DNA of 37,170 nucleotides from Candidatus Borkfalkia faecipullorum (GTDB taxonomy: Bacteria; Bacillota; Clostridia; Christensenellales; Borkfalkiaceae): positions 1 to 37,170 of the forward strand of contig DXFX01000082.1 in the NCBI GenBank assembly GCA_019114245.1. Reading direction: 5' to 3'. Every line of letters begins with the position of its first letter. Positions within the stretch are counted from its first letter, which is position 1. This document shows, piece by piece, positions 1 through 8,592 of this stretch. Made by a program: the position numbers and the translations under genes. The notes under the pieces are model-generated. The model had not been told where the DNA came from. It saw only the letters and a program-made list of their open reading frames with translations, and did no database searches.

Positions 1-411
1 GGCACGGCGGGCATGCCGATCTTAGACGTTCTGAAAAACAAAAAACTGTTTGAAACGGCTGTCGTCGTTACCCGCTATTTCGGCGGCGTAAAACTGGGCG
101 CGGGCGGGCTCGTGCGCGCCTATTCGGGCACCGCAGCGGAGGCGTTGGCGGGCGCGGACGTGCGGGAATTCAAAATCTGCCGCGAGCTTTTCGTATCCGT
201 CGGCTATGAGCATTTCGACGCGCTCAAAAGGTTTCTTGCGGGCTGCGGGGCGGATGTTAAAGACGTAGCCTATGCCGGCAAGGTGACCGTTACCGCCGCG
301 GTAGAGGAGGAAAGCGCCCCTGCGTTTGCCGCCGCGCTCACCGACCATATGGCGGGCAGGGCTGAAATAAAGGAGGGGAAAAGCTATTGGTTCCCTTTTG
401 CCGTAAAGTGA
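1..411 (+). CDS. yigZ: YigZ/IMPACT family protein (5' truncated by window)
   Basis: This is the C-terminal part of a YigZ (UPF0029/IMPACT) family protein. The reading frame is open from base 1 and the true start lies upstream of the window. The visible part begins with GTAGMPILDVL, followed by the family signature VTRYFGGVKLGAGGLVRAYS at about residues 21-40 of the visible part, the end of the IMPACT domain. A ferredoxin-like DUF1949 domain then runs to the stop at 409-411. Complete family members are about 200-215 residues, so roughly 75 residues are missing. The biochemical role of bacterial YigZ is not settled; the eukaryotic homologue IMPACT acts on translational control through GCN1/GCN2. 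Family assignment is secure from the signature; function is not. Confidence 0.9.
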   Translation, partial: GTAGMPILDVLKNKKLFETAVVVTRYFGGVKLGAGGLVRAYSGTAAEALAGADVREFKICRELFVSVGYEHFDALKRFLAGCGADVKDVAYAGKVTVTAAVEEESAPAFAAALTDHMAGRAEIKEGKSYWFPFAVK

Positions 412-416
412 TGTTC

Positions 417-439
417 CATCGATAAATTCGATGATTTTT
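417..439 (+). terminator. Weak rho-independent terminator after yigZ
   Basis: A 6-bp stem (CATCGA 417-422 with TCGATG 428-433) and a 5-nt loop are followed by ATTTTTA. It lies 5 nt after the yigZ stop and before the ilvE promoter, which fits termination. The short A+T-containing stem makes it weak. Confidence 0.5.
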
Positions 440-465
440 ATTCGTATTATCCGTTTTGCAAATTA

Positions 466-494
466 TTTACAAATGCGGAAGCATGTGCTATAAT
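466..494 (+). promoter_or_regulatory. Sigma-A promoter of the aminotransferase gene
   Basis: TTTACA at 466-471 and a perfect TATAAT at 489-494 are separated by 17 bp. TGC just before the -10 makes it an extended -10 (TGN). Transcription should begin near 501, leaving a leader of about 45 nt before the ATG at 545. No T-box or other long leader structure fits in that space. Confidence 0.85.
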
Positions 495-544
495 ACAACA
501 AGAAAAAAAGGCGCACGCGCGCCCGATATAAAGGAAGTGTGGTT

Positions 545-1600
545 ATGAAATTCATCAAAGCGGAAAAATTAAAGGAAAAACCCGCCGATCAGAGCAAGCT
601 CGGCTTCGGCAAGATCTTCACCGACTACATGCTGACGATGAAGTACAGAGACGGCAAGTGGGAGGAACCGGTCATCGAACCGTACGGGCCCGTTCCGTTC
701 GATCTTGCGACGACCGTTTTCCATTACGCGCAGGGCATCTTCGAGGGACTCAAAGCGTTCCGCAACGATAAGGGAGAGGTGCGCGTTTTCCGCCCCGAAG
801 AAAACTTCAAGCGCATGAACCGTTCGGCGGAGCGTATGTGCATTCCGCAGATCGATGAAAAGGCGGTCCTGGAAGGACTTTTCGAGCTTTTGAAAGTGGA
901 AAAGGACTGGATCCCCACCGCGCCCGGCACGGCGCTGTATATCCGCCCCAGCATCATCGCCACCAACGTGGCGCTGGGCGTACACGCGGGTTCGGAGTAT
1001 TTGTTCTTCATCATTCTTTCCCCCGTCGGCAGCTACTATGCGCACGGGCTCACCCCCACGCGCCTTCTGGTGGAGGACTACTACACCCGCGCTACCGTGG
1101 GCGGCACGGGCGAAGCGAAGTGCATCGCCAACTATGCCGTCAGCCTGAAAGCGGGCGAAGAGGCGGAAAAGAAAGGGTTCGACCAGGTGCTCTGGCTGGA
1201 CGCCAGCGAAAAGAAATATGTGGAAGAAGTGGGCTCCATGAATATGTTCTTCGTCATTGACGGGGAAGTGGTCACGCCCCAGCTCGTCGGCTCCATTCTC
1301 CCCGGGATCACGCGCAAGAGCAGCATCGAACTTCTCAAAGCGCACGGCTACCGCGTCAGTGAGCGCCGCGTGTCCATCGACGAAGTGATCGCCGCACAGC
1401 AGGCGGGAAAGCTGGACGAAGCGTTCGGCACGGGTACCGCGGCAGTCATTTCTCCCGTCGGCATGATGGAGTACAAGGGCAAGGACTACGTCGTAAACAA
1501 CGGCGAGATGGGCAAGATCACCAAATGGCTGTACGATACCATCACGGGCATTCAGACGGGCAGACTGGAAGATAAATACGGCTGGGTAGTAAAACTCTGA
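545..1600 (+). CDS. ilvE: Branched-chain amino acid aminotransferase
   Basis: This PLP-dependent fold-IV aminotransferase (351 aa) interconverts Leu/Ile/Val and their 2-oxo acids in the cytoplasm, the last step of branched-chain amino acid synthesis. The family signature is clear: GGTGEAKCIANYA with the predicted Schiff-base lysine at about residue 192, then QVLWLDASEKKYVEEVGSMN and FGTGTAAVISPV near the C-terminus. The residues after the lysine (CIANYA) differ slightly from the commoner GGNYA. ATG 545 was chosen over an in-frame GTG at 539 because AAGGAAG (531-537) is well spaced only from the ATG. No other ilv/leu genes lie nearby. Its stop overlaps the next start (TGATG), suggesting translational coupling. 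Confidence 0.93.
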   Translation: MKFIKAEKLKEKPADQSKLGFGKIFTDYMLTMKYRDGKWEEPVIEPYGPVPFDLATTVFHYAQGIFEGLKAFRNDKGEVRVFRPEENFKRMNRSAERMCIPQIDEKAVLEGLFELLKVEKDWIPTAPGTALYIRPSIIATNVALGVHAGSEYLFFIILSPVGSYYAHGLTPTRLLVEDYYTRATVGGTGEAKCIANYAVSLKAGEEAEKKGFDQVLWLDASEKKYVEEVGSMNMFFVIDGEVVTPQLVGSILPGITRKSSIELLKAHGYRVSERRVSIDEVIAAQQAGKLDEAFGTGTAAVISPVGMMEYKGKDYVVNNGEMGKITKWLYDTITGIQTGRLEDKYGWVVKL

Positions 1601-1944
1601 TGTTTTTCGATAAACTGTTTAAGAAAAAGCCAAACGAAAAAGCCATCCGAAAATTCTGGGCGGAATTTGAATCGCGCGCAGACCTGTTTGCGGACATTCT
1701 GCAAAAGGAAGAGGAGGACGGCGAAGATTTTCTCTGGATGGAAGGGATGGTGCGCAAGTCTTTAAAGCTGTGCGTGCTGGATTCCTCCGTCGGATTTGCA
1801 TTCCATTTCGAGCGCAACCGCGATCCCGTACGTCTCGTCTTTTCCACGAAAGGCGACGACTATCTTCGCGCCGTCGGGGAGAAACTGACGGAGTATTATC
1901 CGCAGTCCCTTTCCGATAAAATTCAGTTTGCCGTGGAAGAATAA
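1600..1944 (+). CDS. Hypothetical protein, 114 aa, coupled to ilvE
   Basis: I do not recognise this protein. Its ATG overlaps the ilvE stop codon by one base, there is no separate Shine-Dalgarno sequence, and a terminator follows the stop, so it is very probably translated from the ilvE mRNA by reinitiation. It is small, soluble, without signal peptide or membrane segment, and rich in acidic residues and Phe. The N-terminus is basic (FFDKLFKKKPNEKAIRKFW), and the middle has an alternating pattern (VGFAFHFERNRDPVRLVF) that looks like beta strands. A conserved Firmicute hypothetical protein is likely, but no function can be inferred; co-transcription with ilvE may only be positional. Confidence 0.75.
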   Translation: MFFDKLFKKKPNEKAIRKFWAEFESRADLFADILQKEEEDGEDFLWMEGMVRKSLKLCVLDSSVGFAFHFERNRDPVRLVFSTKGDDYLRAVGEKLTEYYPQSLSDKIQFAVEE

Positions 1945-1952
1945 CGTCTTTT

Positions 1953-1980
1953 TTCCGCACCCGATCGGGTGCGGAATTTT
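1953..1980 (+). terminator. Rho-independent terminator after ilvE operon
   Basis: A perfect inverted repeat TTCCGCACCC-GATC-GGGTGCGGAA spans 1953-1976 and is followed by TTTTC. It begins 8 nt after the stop of the 114-aa gene. The U-run is short, so read-through into recX is possible. Confidence 0.7.
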
Positions 1981-1998
1981 CACAAAACGGGGGTACGT

Positions 1999-2616
1999 AT
2001 GGCAGAAATCACGTCGATCGTGCAGCAAAAAAAGGATAAGGAACGCGTCAGCGTGTATGTGGACGGCAGGTTTTACTGCGGCATGATGCTGGAAACGGTC
2101 ATCCGCTGCCGCCTGAAAGAGGGGATGCAGATCGATTGCGAAAAGCTGGACGAGATCCAGTTTGAAAACGAAAAATCGCAGGCGCTGGACAAGGCGATCA
2201 CCCACCTTTCCGCCACCATGAAAACGCAGAAGCAGATGCGCGATTTTCTCAAAAAGAAAGGGTATGCGGACGCCGTGTGCGAATACGTGTTGGAAAAACT
2301 GCGCGAATACAGGTTTGTGGACGACAGGGAATACTGCACACAGTTTGTGGAAACGGCGGGCAAAAATTACGGCTCTCTGCGCATTGCGCAGGAGCTGAAA
2401 AAGCGCGGCGCACAGGAAGAGGACATCGACGCGGCGCTTTCCGAGCGCACGGGCGAATCGGAAGCGGCGGAAAAGGCGGTGCGCAAGTACATGAAAAACA
2501 AGGAATTTACGCGGGAAAACCTGTCCAAGGCATTTCGCAATCTGCTTTCCAAGGGGTTCGATTACGAAACGGCGAAAGAGGCGCTCGCCTCGCTCGGCGC
2601 GGACGAAGAAGATTAA
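1999..2616 (+). CDS. recX: Regulatory protein RecX
   Basis: RecX (205 aa) binds RecA filaments and limits their extension, so it modulates recombination and the SOS response. The protein shows the three-helix repeat architecture of the family, with motifs such as KAITHLSATMKTQKQMRDFLKKKG, VLEKLREYRFVDDREYCTQF, and GSLRIAQELKKRGAQEEDIDAAL. The family usually has an N-terminal extension before these repeats, present here as a beta-rich segment (residues 1-50). ATG 1999 follows GGGGG at 1989-1993. Upstream in-frame codons at 1969 fall inside the preceding terminator stem and are rejected. recA is not in the window. The nnr gene follows 15 bp later, so the two are probably co-transcribed. Confidence 0.88.
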   Translation: MAEITSIVQQKKDKERVSVYVDGRFYCGMMLETVIRCRLKEGMQIDCEKLDEIQFENEKSQALDKAITHLSATMKTQKQMRDFLKKKGYADAVCEYVLEKLREYRFVDDREYCTQFVETAGKNYGSLRIAQELKKRGAQEEDIDAALSERTGESEAAEKAVRKYMKNKEFTRENLSKAFRNLLSKGFDYETAKEALASLGADEED

Positions 2617-2631
2617 AGGGGAGGGAAAAGT

Positions 2632-4113
<1,482 letters not shown>

Positions 4114-4212
4114 AGCTTTGCTTTCGCGGCAATACTAAGTGACGGAAACCCGTTCTTCTTACATATACTGACAGGGGAGGGGTATTCCGAAAGACAAAGC
4201 GAGGTCGCGAGC

Positions 4213-4578
4213 ATGGAAATTCATAGGGGAGAACTGTATTACGCAGACCTGAGCCCCGTTGTGGGCAGTGAACAGGGCGGGGTCCGTCCCGTGCTGGTGG
4301 TACAAAACGACGTAGGCAACAAGTACTCTCCCACCGTCATTGCGGCGGCGGTGACAAGCAAGCTTACAAAGGCAAAATTGCCCACGCACATTGAAATTTC
4401 GGGCAAAACTTTCGGGTTGCAGCGGGATTCTGTCATCCTTCTCGAACAGATCCGCACGCTCGACAAGCGAAGATTGAAAGAACGCATCGGCGTTCTGCCC
4501 GTTTCCACCATGCGTCGGGTAGACGGGGCTCTTCTGATCAGTCTCGGCTGTTCAGCGCAGCATACGGCGATCAATTAA
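4213..4578 (+). CDS. ndoA: MazF/EndoA-type endoribonuclease toxin, no antitoxin seen
   Basis: This 121-aa type II toxin of the MazF/PemK family is a ribosome-independent, sequence-specific mRNA endonuclease. It closely follows the Bacillus EndoA pattern: an [20 protein letters not shown]-terminus, Arg25 in GVRPVLVV and Thr48 in VTSK, residues conserved in the family active site, and the [11 protein letters not shown] helix. All look intact, so it should be active. The start is ATG 4213 with GAGGT at 4201-4205. The cognate CopG/ribbon-helix-helix antitoxin normally sits immediately upstream, but only 99 bp separate this gene from nnr and no reading frame with a start and ribosome binding site fits there. 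Either the antitoxin is encoded elsewhere or this is an orphan. A bidirectional terminator follows. Confidence 0.93.
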   Translation: MEIHRGELYYADLSPVVGSEQGGVRPVLVVQNDVGNKYSPTVIAAAVTSKLTKAKLPTHIEISGKTFGLQRDSVILLEQIRTLDKRRLKERIGVLPVSTMRRVDGALLISLGCSAQHTAIN

Positions 4579-4583
4579 ACGAC

Positions 4584-4614
4584 AAAGAGCGCGGCTTGTG
4601 CCGCGCTCTTTTTT
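4584..4614. terminator. Bidirectional rho-independent terminator
   Basis: A 12-bp stem AAAGAGCGCGGC (4584-4595)/GCCGCGCTCTTT (4600-4611) with loop TTGT is followed by further Ts on the + strand, and on the - strand the A-run side also gives Us. It separates ndoA (+) from the convergent DUF4250 gene (-), whose stop codon overlaps its edge at 4613-4615. Confidence 0.92.
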
Positions 4615-4786
4615 ACAGAAATCTGTTCTGTTCGGGGGAGTAGGTATAGCCGATCTGCGCAAGTTTTTCGCAGATCTCCCGTTCGTCGGCGTCCAGGTCG
4701 TCGCACAGAGCGTGCAGATTCGGGTAGACGTCGCGCAGTTTCATGTTGACAAAGCTTAAAAGCATGACAGGGTCTTGCGGTATCAT
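4613..4786 (-). CDS. DUF4250 domain protein, 57 aa
   Basis: This small soluble protein belongs to the DUF4250 family, which is common in Clostridia and some other bacteria and has no established function. The family hallmark is the N-terminus MIPQDPVMLLSFVNMKLRD followed by a short helical stretch (NLHALCDDLDADEREICEKLAQIGY); essentially the whole protein is this domain. The start ATG 4786 has an excellent AAGGAG site upstream; an in-frame start at 4852 would overlap the permease gene and lacks such a site. It is the last gene of the minus-strand ABC operon, 13 bp after the permease stop, though the association is probably not functional. Confidence 0.85.
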   Translation of the reverse strand: MIPQDPVMLLSFVNMKLRDVYPNLHALCDDLDADEREICEKLAQIGYTYSPEQNRFL

Positions 4787-4799
4787 ACAGATCTCCTTT

Positions 4800-5618
4800 T
4801 TATTCTTTTCCGCGGTAGCGGCGTTTGAGTACAAAGACGGTGAGAAATACAAACAGTATTGTCAGGAGCGCCAGCGCCGCCAGACTGATCAGCGGGGAAT
4901 ATCCGAACATCGCACGGTGAAAAATTTCGGCGGGCAGCCAGCCGTTCAGTCCGCAGACGTTGCCGAACACGGCAATGCCCCAGGCGGAAGGGGTGATGTA
5001 TTTTATGTATCCCGCCGCTCCGTCCAGCACGAGCACTCCGTCCGAAAACACGACCTGCATAATGATGATCAGCAGGACGGGCAGGATGGCGCTCTCCGAT
5101 TTTTTGAGCAGGGCGGAGAGGAAGAGCCCAATCGCCGTCACGGAAAGGTTGGTGAGGATGAGTGCGGCGAGACAGAGCAAAAAGTCGGGGACGGGTGCGG
5201 AAAAATTGAACGGACTGTACAGGGCGGTCCCGAAAAGGAGCACGCTGCACTGCACGATCCCGACGAGCGCAAGGACGCAGAATTTGGAGAGCGCGTAGGC
5301 GGAGACGTCCAGTCCGCCGAACACTTCCCGAGAAAGGACGTCGCGTTCCTTGCAGATCTCGCGGTAGCTGTTGAGGATCCCCATCATGGCGGACATCATC
5401 ACCAGGATAAAGACGGTGATGTTTGCCTGGGAGACATCTTTGGCGGTGAAGGCGTCCGAACGGCAGGCAATGGCGAGGATGAAGAGCATGACGGGTGCTT
5501 CGAGCAGGAGGGGCAAAAGCTGCCCCGCGTTGGTAAAGATCTGGCGCAGATAGCGGGAAACGAGCACGCGGAAGTGCATCATGTTCATGCGCGCGGAGCG
5601 GGAACGGAATTTTTTCAT
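4800..5618 (-). CDS. ABC-2 type transporter permease
   Basis: This integral membrane protein (272 aa) is the permease partner of the FHA-ABC ATPase encoded just upstream. It has a basic cytoplasmic N-terminus (MKKFRSRSARMNMMHFRVLVSRYL), then about six hydrophobic segments: near 33-50, 68-88, 112-135, 147-170, 178-195 and 240-262. This is the ABC2_membrane (ABCG-like half) topology. Its ATG overlaps the ATPase stop (ATGA) and the AGGAGG site lies inside the ATPase gene, so translation is coupled. In related systems FHA, ABC and permease are often one polypeptide; here they are split. The substrate is unknown; a hydrophobic compound or peptide is typical of the class. Confidence 0.85.
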   Translation of the reverse strand: MKKFRSRSARMNMMHFRVLVSRYLRQIFTNAGQLLPLLLEAPVMLFILAIACRSDAFTAKDVSQANITVFILVMMSAMMGILNSYREICKERDVLSREVFGGLDVSAYALSKFCVLALVGIVQCSVLLFGTALYSPFNFSAPVPDFLLCLAALILTNLSVTAIGLFLSALLKKSESAILPVLLIIIMQVVFSDGVLVLDGAAGYIKYITPSAWGIAVFGNVCGLNGWLPAEIFHRAMFGYSPLISLAALALLTILFVFLTVFVLKRRYRGKE

Positions 5619-7183
5619 CTTTCTTCCTCCTGCGGCAAATCTTTTTTGCGGGTTTCCTTAAGATTTTTGGGCGGTTTCTCCCACGCCTTCTCTTCGCTGT
5701 ACTCTTCGGGCGGCAGAATGCTGTTTTTGCCGTACAGCTCGGAAAATTCGCGGAAGAGTGCCTTGTATTCTTCCGTGCTCCTGTACTTTGCGGCAAAGCG
5801 TTCGCTCGTTTCCTCTTCGCCCAAAGCTGCGAAAATGCGCGAGTAGGAGCGCCTGTTGAACCAGCGGAAGGCGCCCGAAATGTTTCCGTAATAGCAAAGC
5901 CGTCCGCCCCTGCCCAGAAAGGCGACTTTGTCGCATTTGTCCAGGTTGTCCATGGCGTGCGTGATGATGACGATGGTGCGCCCCTTGCGCGACAGATCGC
6001 GCAAAAGTTCCATCATTTCCAGGTCGAGGTCGGGGGAAAGCCCGCTGGTGGGTTCGTCCAAAAAGATGACTTTGGGGTCGGAAAGCAGTTCCATGGCAAT
6101 GGAAACGCGCTTTTTCTGTCCGCCCGAAAGGGCGGAAATGCGCAGCTTTTCCTTTCCACCCAATCGAACGTCCGCAAGCGCTTCCTTGACGCGTCGGAGG
6201 ATCTCTTCTTTGGAAAGATCTGCGCGCGTGCGCAGCTGCGCCGTGTAGTACAGCGCCTTTTCCACGGTCAGATCGTCGTGCATGATGTCCCGCTGCGGCA
6301 CGTACCCGATCACGCTCTTGTACGAGTTCATGTTCTCGTAATAATCGTTGGTGTCGTAGTAGATCTTGCCGCTCGTGGCGGGGCGCATCCCGTTGATGCA
6401 GTCGAGGGTGGTGGACTTTCCCGCGCCGCTCCCGCCCACGATCGCCGTAAATTCACCCGCGGCGATGCGCATGGAAACGTGCGTCACAAGCGAGATCTTG
6501 CCCCGCCTGTTTTTATCGGAAACTTCCTTGCAGATGTCCGCCGCGTCGATCTGAATGCCCGCCGCGGAGGTGGAACAGAGCAGTTTGTTTTTGTAAAATG
6601 TGTACGCCGCCCCGGGGATGGAAATGCGGTCGTAATCGCACAGTTTGCACCGCTTGATCTTTCGGTTGTTTATGTAAGTGCCGCGCAGGCTGTGCGCGTC
6701 CTCGATAAAGCAGTCCTTTCCGTCAAACACGATAAAGCAGTGCCGCTCGGAAACGAGCGGATTGCTGACGAGGATGTCGCTCTTGCTCCCGCTGCCGATG
6801 GTGGTCACCGTCTTTTGGGTGAGGTCGAACGCGGAAGCGTTCTTTTGCGGACGGATCTGCCTGACGAGAGAGATCTCCGCGATCGCACCCTCCTTTTTTT
6901 CTCCCTTTTTGCGCAGGGTCAGCGTCCCGTCCAGGCGCACAAGGGGCTTTTTGAAGGGCTTTTTCCCCAAAAGCAGCTGGCATTTTCCTTCCTCGGAGGT
7001 GAGATCCTCGGCGTACCATACGCCGTTTCTGAGCAGAAGTTTCGCCTGCTCTCCCTGTACGTACGGCGAACGGATGCAGATGTCTGCGCCGCGTTTGCTG
7101 CCGATGGTCAGCTGCGTGCGCTCCTCGCTGTCGATAAAGCGGAAGAGGTCTCCCTCCCGTATTTTGAGGACAATGTTTTTCAT
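5615..7183 (-). CDS. FHA domain ABC transporter ATP-binding protein
   Basis: This 522-aa ATPase energises the ABC-2 permease encoded downstream. The N-terminus has two forkhead-associated-like domains: a degenerate one at about 20-90, and a clear one at about 125-195 (TTIGSGSKSDILVSNPLVSERH, then RGTYINNRKI), which would read phosphothreonine signals. An ABCG/White-type nucleotide-binding domain follows: Walker A GGSGAGKST 250-258, signature LSGGQ 352-356, Walker B VIFLDEP 372-378, and H-loop His409. A charged C-terminal tail of about 70 residues ends the protein. ATG 7183 is used because the longer in-frame start (7231) lies upstream of the promoter. There is no ribosome binding site before ATG 7183, and the -10 ends only 7 nt away, so a nearly leaderless mRNA is predicted. 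Confidence 0.88.
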   Translation of the reverse strand: MKNIVLKIREGDLFRFIDSEERTQLTIGSKRGADICIRSPYVQGEQAKLLLRNGVWYAEDLTSEEGKCQLLLGKKPFKKPLVRLDGTLTLRKKGEKKEGAIAEISLVRQIRPQKNASAFDLTQKTVTTIGSGSKSDILVSNPLVSERHCFIVFDGKDCFIEDAHSLRGTYINNRKIKRCKLCDYDRISIPGAAYTFYKNKLLCSTSAAGIQIDAADICKEVSDKNRRGKISLVTHVSMRIAAGEFTAIVGGSGAGKSTTLDCINGMRPATSGKIYYDTNDYYENMNSYKSVIGYVPQRDIMHDDLTVEKALYYTAQLRTRADLSKEEILRRVKEALADVRLGGKEKLRISALSGGQKKRVSIAMELLSDPKVIFLDEPTSGLSPDLDLEMMELLRDLSRKGRTIVIITHAMDNLDKCDKVAFLGRGGRLCYYGNISGAFRWFNRRSYSRIFAALGEEETSERFAAKYRSTEEYKALFREFSELYGKNSILPPEEYSEEKAWEKPPKNLKETRKKDLPQEEER

Positions 7184-7190
7184 GGGCAGT

Positions 7191-7219
7191 ATTATAACAC
7201 AGAAAGGGTATTCCTGCAA
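7191..7219 (-). promoter_or_regulatory. Promoter of the FHA-ABC operon
   Basis: Read on the minus strand: TTGCAG (7219-7214), 17 bp, TATAAT (7196-7191), with a TG one base before the -10 (extended -10). The -10 ends 7 nt before the ATG at 7183, so transcription would start at or next to the start codon. Confidence 0.8.
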
Positions 7220-7258
7220 ATCTTTTCTCAAAAACTTCGCGCAAAAGCCCGCAATTTG

Positions 7259-7286
7259 TTGACGGTTTTTTTAACGTGAGTATAAT
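7259..7286 (+). promoter_or_regulatory. Promoter of the SLC13-like transporter gene
   Basis: TTGACG (7259-7264) and TATAAT (7281-7286) are spaced by 16 bp. Transcription should begin near 7293. This rules out the in-frame GTG at 7276 as the start of the downstream gene and supports the TTG at 7333. Confidence 0.8.
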
Positions 7287-7332
7287 TATATTGTCACGCG
7301 GAAGTTTCGCAGAGTACAGGAAGGTGATCGGG

Positions 7333-8490
7333 TTGGAAGAGATCAAAACCCCCTCGGCGGGGAAAAGGTTTTTATGGACGGCAGGGCACATCCTGCGCGG
7401 CAATGTGGTGCTGGTCATCGCTCTGATCGCGGCGGCCGTCACCTGTTTTTTTGTTCCGTTCGATGGGGAATATCTCGGCTACTTCGACCTGCGCACACTG
7501 TCCTGTCTGTTTTGTACGCTGGCGGTGGTTGCGGCGCTGAAAAACATCAAGTTTTTCGTGTGGCTGGCAGACGTCATCGTGCGGCGGTTCAAAAATATGC
7601 GCAACATCGTGCTGGCGCTGGTGTTCGTCACCTATTTCGGCTCGATGATCATGGCAAACGACATGGCGCTGGTCACCTTTCTGCCCCTCGGGTGGTTCGT
7701 GCTCGAATCGTGCGGAAACAAAAAGCTCGCCGCGTTTACCTTTATCATGCAGAACATCGCCGCCAACTTGGGCGGAATGCTCACCCCCTTCGGAAACCCG
7801 CAGAACCTGTACCTCTATTCCTATTACGAGATCCCCACGGCGCAGTTTTTTGCCATTATGGCAATTCCGTTTGCCGTCGCGTTCGTGCTGATCTTAGGGG
7901 TATGCCTCACCGTCAAACCCGAACCCGCGGCAGTATCCGCGCGCCCGCGCAAGGCGCCGCCCCTGTGGCGCAGCATCGTTTACGGACTTTTATTTGTGCT
8001 GTCCGTGCTCATCGTGTTCCGCGTCTTTCCCTATTATTGGGGATTACTCGCCGTCGTCGTGGCGCTCCTCGTGCTGGATTTCAAAGCGGTTTTGCACGTG
8101 GATTACGGCCTGCTCCTCACGTTCTGCGCCTTTTTCGTCTTTTCGGGCAACCTTGCCCGCATCCCGCAGGTAGAGGACTTCCTCGGCTGGCTGGTCGCAC
8201 TCGATCCGCTCGCGTTCGGAACGCTCTCCTGCCAGATCATCTCCAACGTTCCCTCGGCAGTCCTTCTGTCCCGCTTCACGCAGGATTATCTGCGGCTGCT
8301 CATCGCCGTCAACATCGGCGGGTTGGGTACGCCCATCGCCTCGCTGGCAAGCCTCATCACACTCAATAATTACCGCCGCTTCTGCCCCGGAGATACAAAG
8401 CGCTATATTCTGCTCTTTCTCGCGCTCAATTTCTCTTTCCTCGCCATCCTGCTCGGCTCGGGGTATCTGACGGCATTCCTTCTCGGCTGA
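7333..8490 (+). CDS. SLC13/ArsB-like (IT superfamily) anion transporter
   Basis: This polytopic membrane protein (385 aa, about 10-11 hydrophobic helices) belongs to the ion transporter superfamily that contains SLC13/DASS carboxylate transporters, ArsB and NhaD. Two inverted-repeat halves each carry a helix-breaking motif: ANDMALVTFLPL and NLGGMLTPFGNPQN in the first, SNVPSAVLLSRF and NIGGLGTPIASLAS in the second. The substrate may be a dicarboxylate, citrate or another anion and cannot be told from the sequence. The start is judged to be TTG 7333, because AGGAAGG (7318-7324) is spaced 8 nt from it and the only longer start (7276) lies within the promoter. It is transcribed divergently from the FHA-ABC operon and ends at a terminator, so it is probably monocistronic. 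Confidence 0.85.
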   Translation: MEEIKTPSAGKRFLWTAGHILRGNVVLVIALIAAAVTCFFVPFDGEYLGYFDLRTLSCLFCTLAVVAALKNIKFFVWLADVIVRRFKNMRNIVLALVFVTYFGSMIMANDMALVTFLPLGWFVLESCGNKKLAAFTFIMQNIAANLGGMLTPFGNPQNLYLYSYYEIPTAQFFAIMAIPFAVAFVLILGVCLTVKPEPAAVSARPRKAPPLWRSIVYGLLFVLSVLIVFRVFPYYWGLLAVVVALLVLDFKAVLHVDYGLLLTFCAFFVFSGNLARIPQVEDFLGWLVALDPLAFGTLSCQIISNVPSAVLLSRFTQDYLRLLIAVNIGGLGTPIASLASLITLNNYRRFCPGDTKRYILLFLALNFSFLAILLGSGYLTAFLLG

Positions 8491-8521
8491 AAAAAGGGGA
8501 CCGCAACGCGGCCCTTTTTTT
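8491..8521 (+). terminator. Rho-independent terminator after transporter
   Basis: A hairpin with CCGC/GCGG core (loop AAC), extended by G-run/C-run pairing around one mismatch, is followed by seven Ts (8515-8521). It starts directly after the TGA at 8488-8490. Confidence 0.85.
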
Positions 8522-8563
8522 GTGTAGGTTTACAGAAAATTGTCCTGCGCGGCGGGGCGGCTT

Positions 8564-8592
8564 TTGACATTTAATCAACAAATGTATAAAAT
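8564..8592 (+). promoter_or_regulatory. Probable main promoter of the glycan locus
   Basis: A consensus TTGACA (8564-8569) is spaced 17 bp from TAAAAT (8587-8592). It is the best promoter upstream of the lipoprotein gene at 9105, implying a leader of about 500 nt. A second TATAAT at 8783-8788 has no good -35 and may be a weaker, activator-dependent promoter. Confidence 0.7.

Noticed and set aside
4743-5846. 367-codon plus-strand frame opposite the permease
   Set aside because: The composition is His/Glu/Gly-rich and unlike a protein family, while the opposite strand encodes a clear ABC-2 permease and ATPase.
7276-7332. Longer N-terminus for the SLC13-like transporter from a GTG at 7276
   Set aside because: The codon lies between the -35 and -10 of the gene's own promoter; TTG 7333 has a good ribosome binding site.
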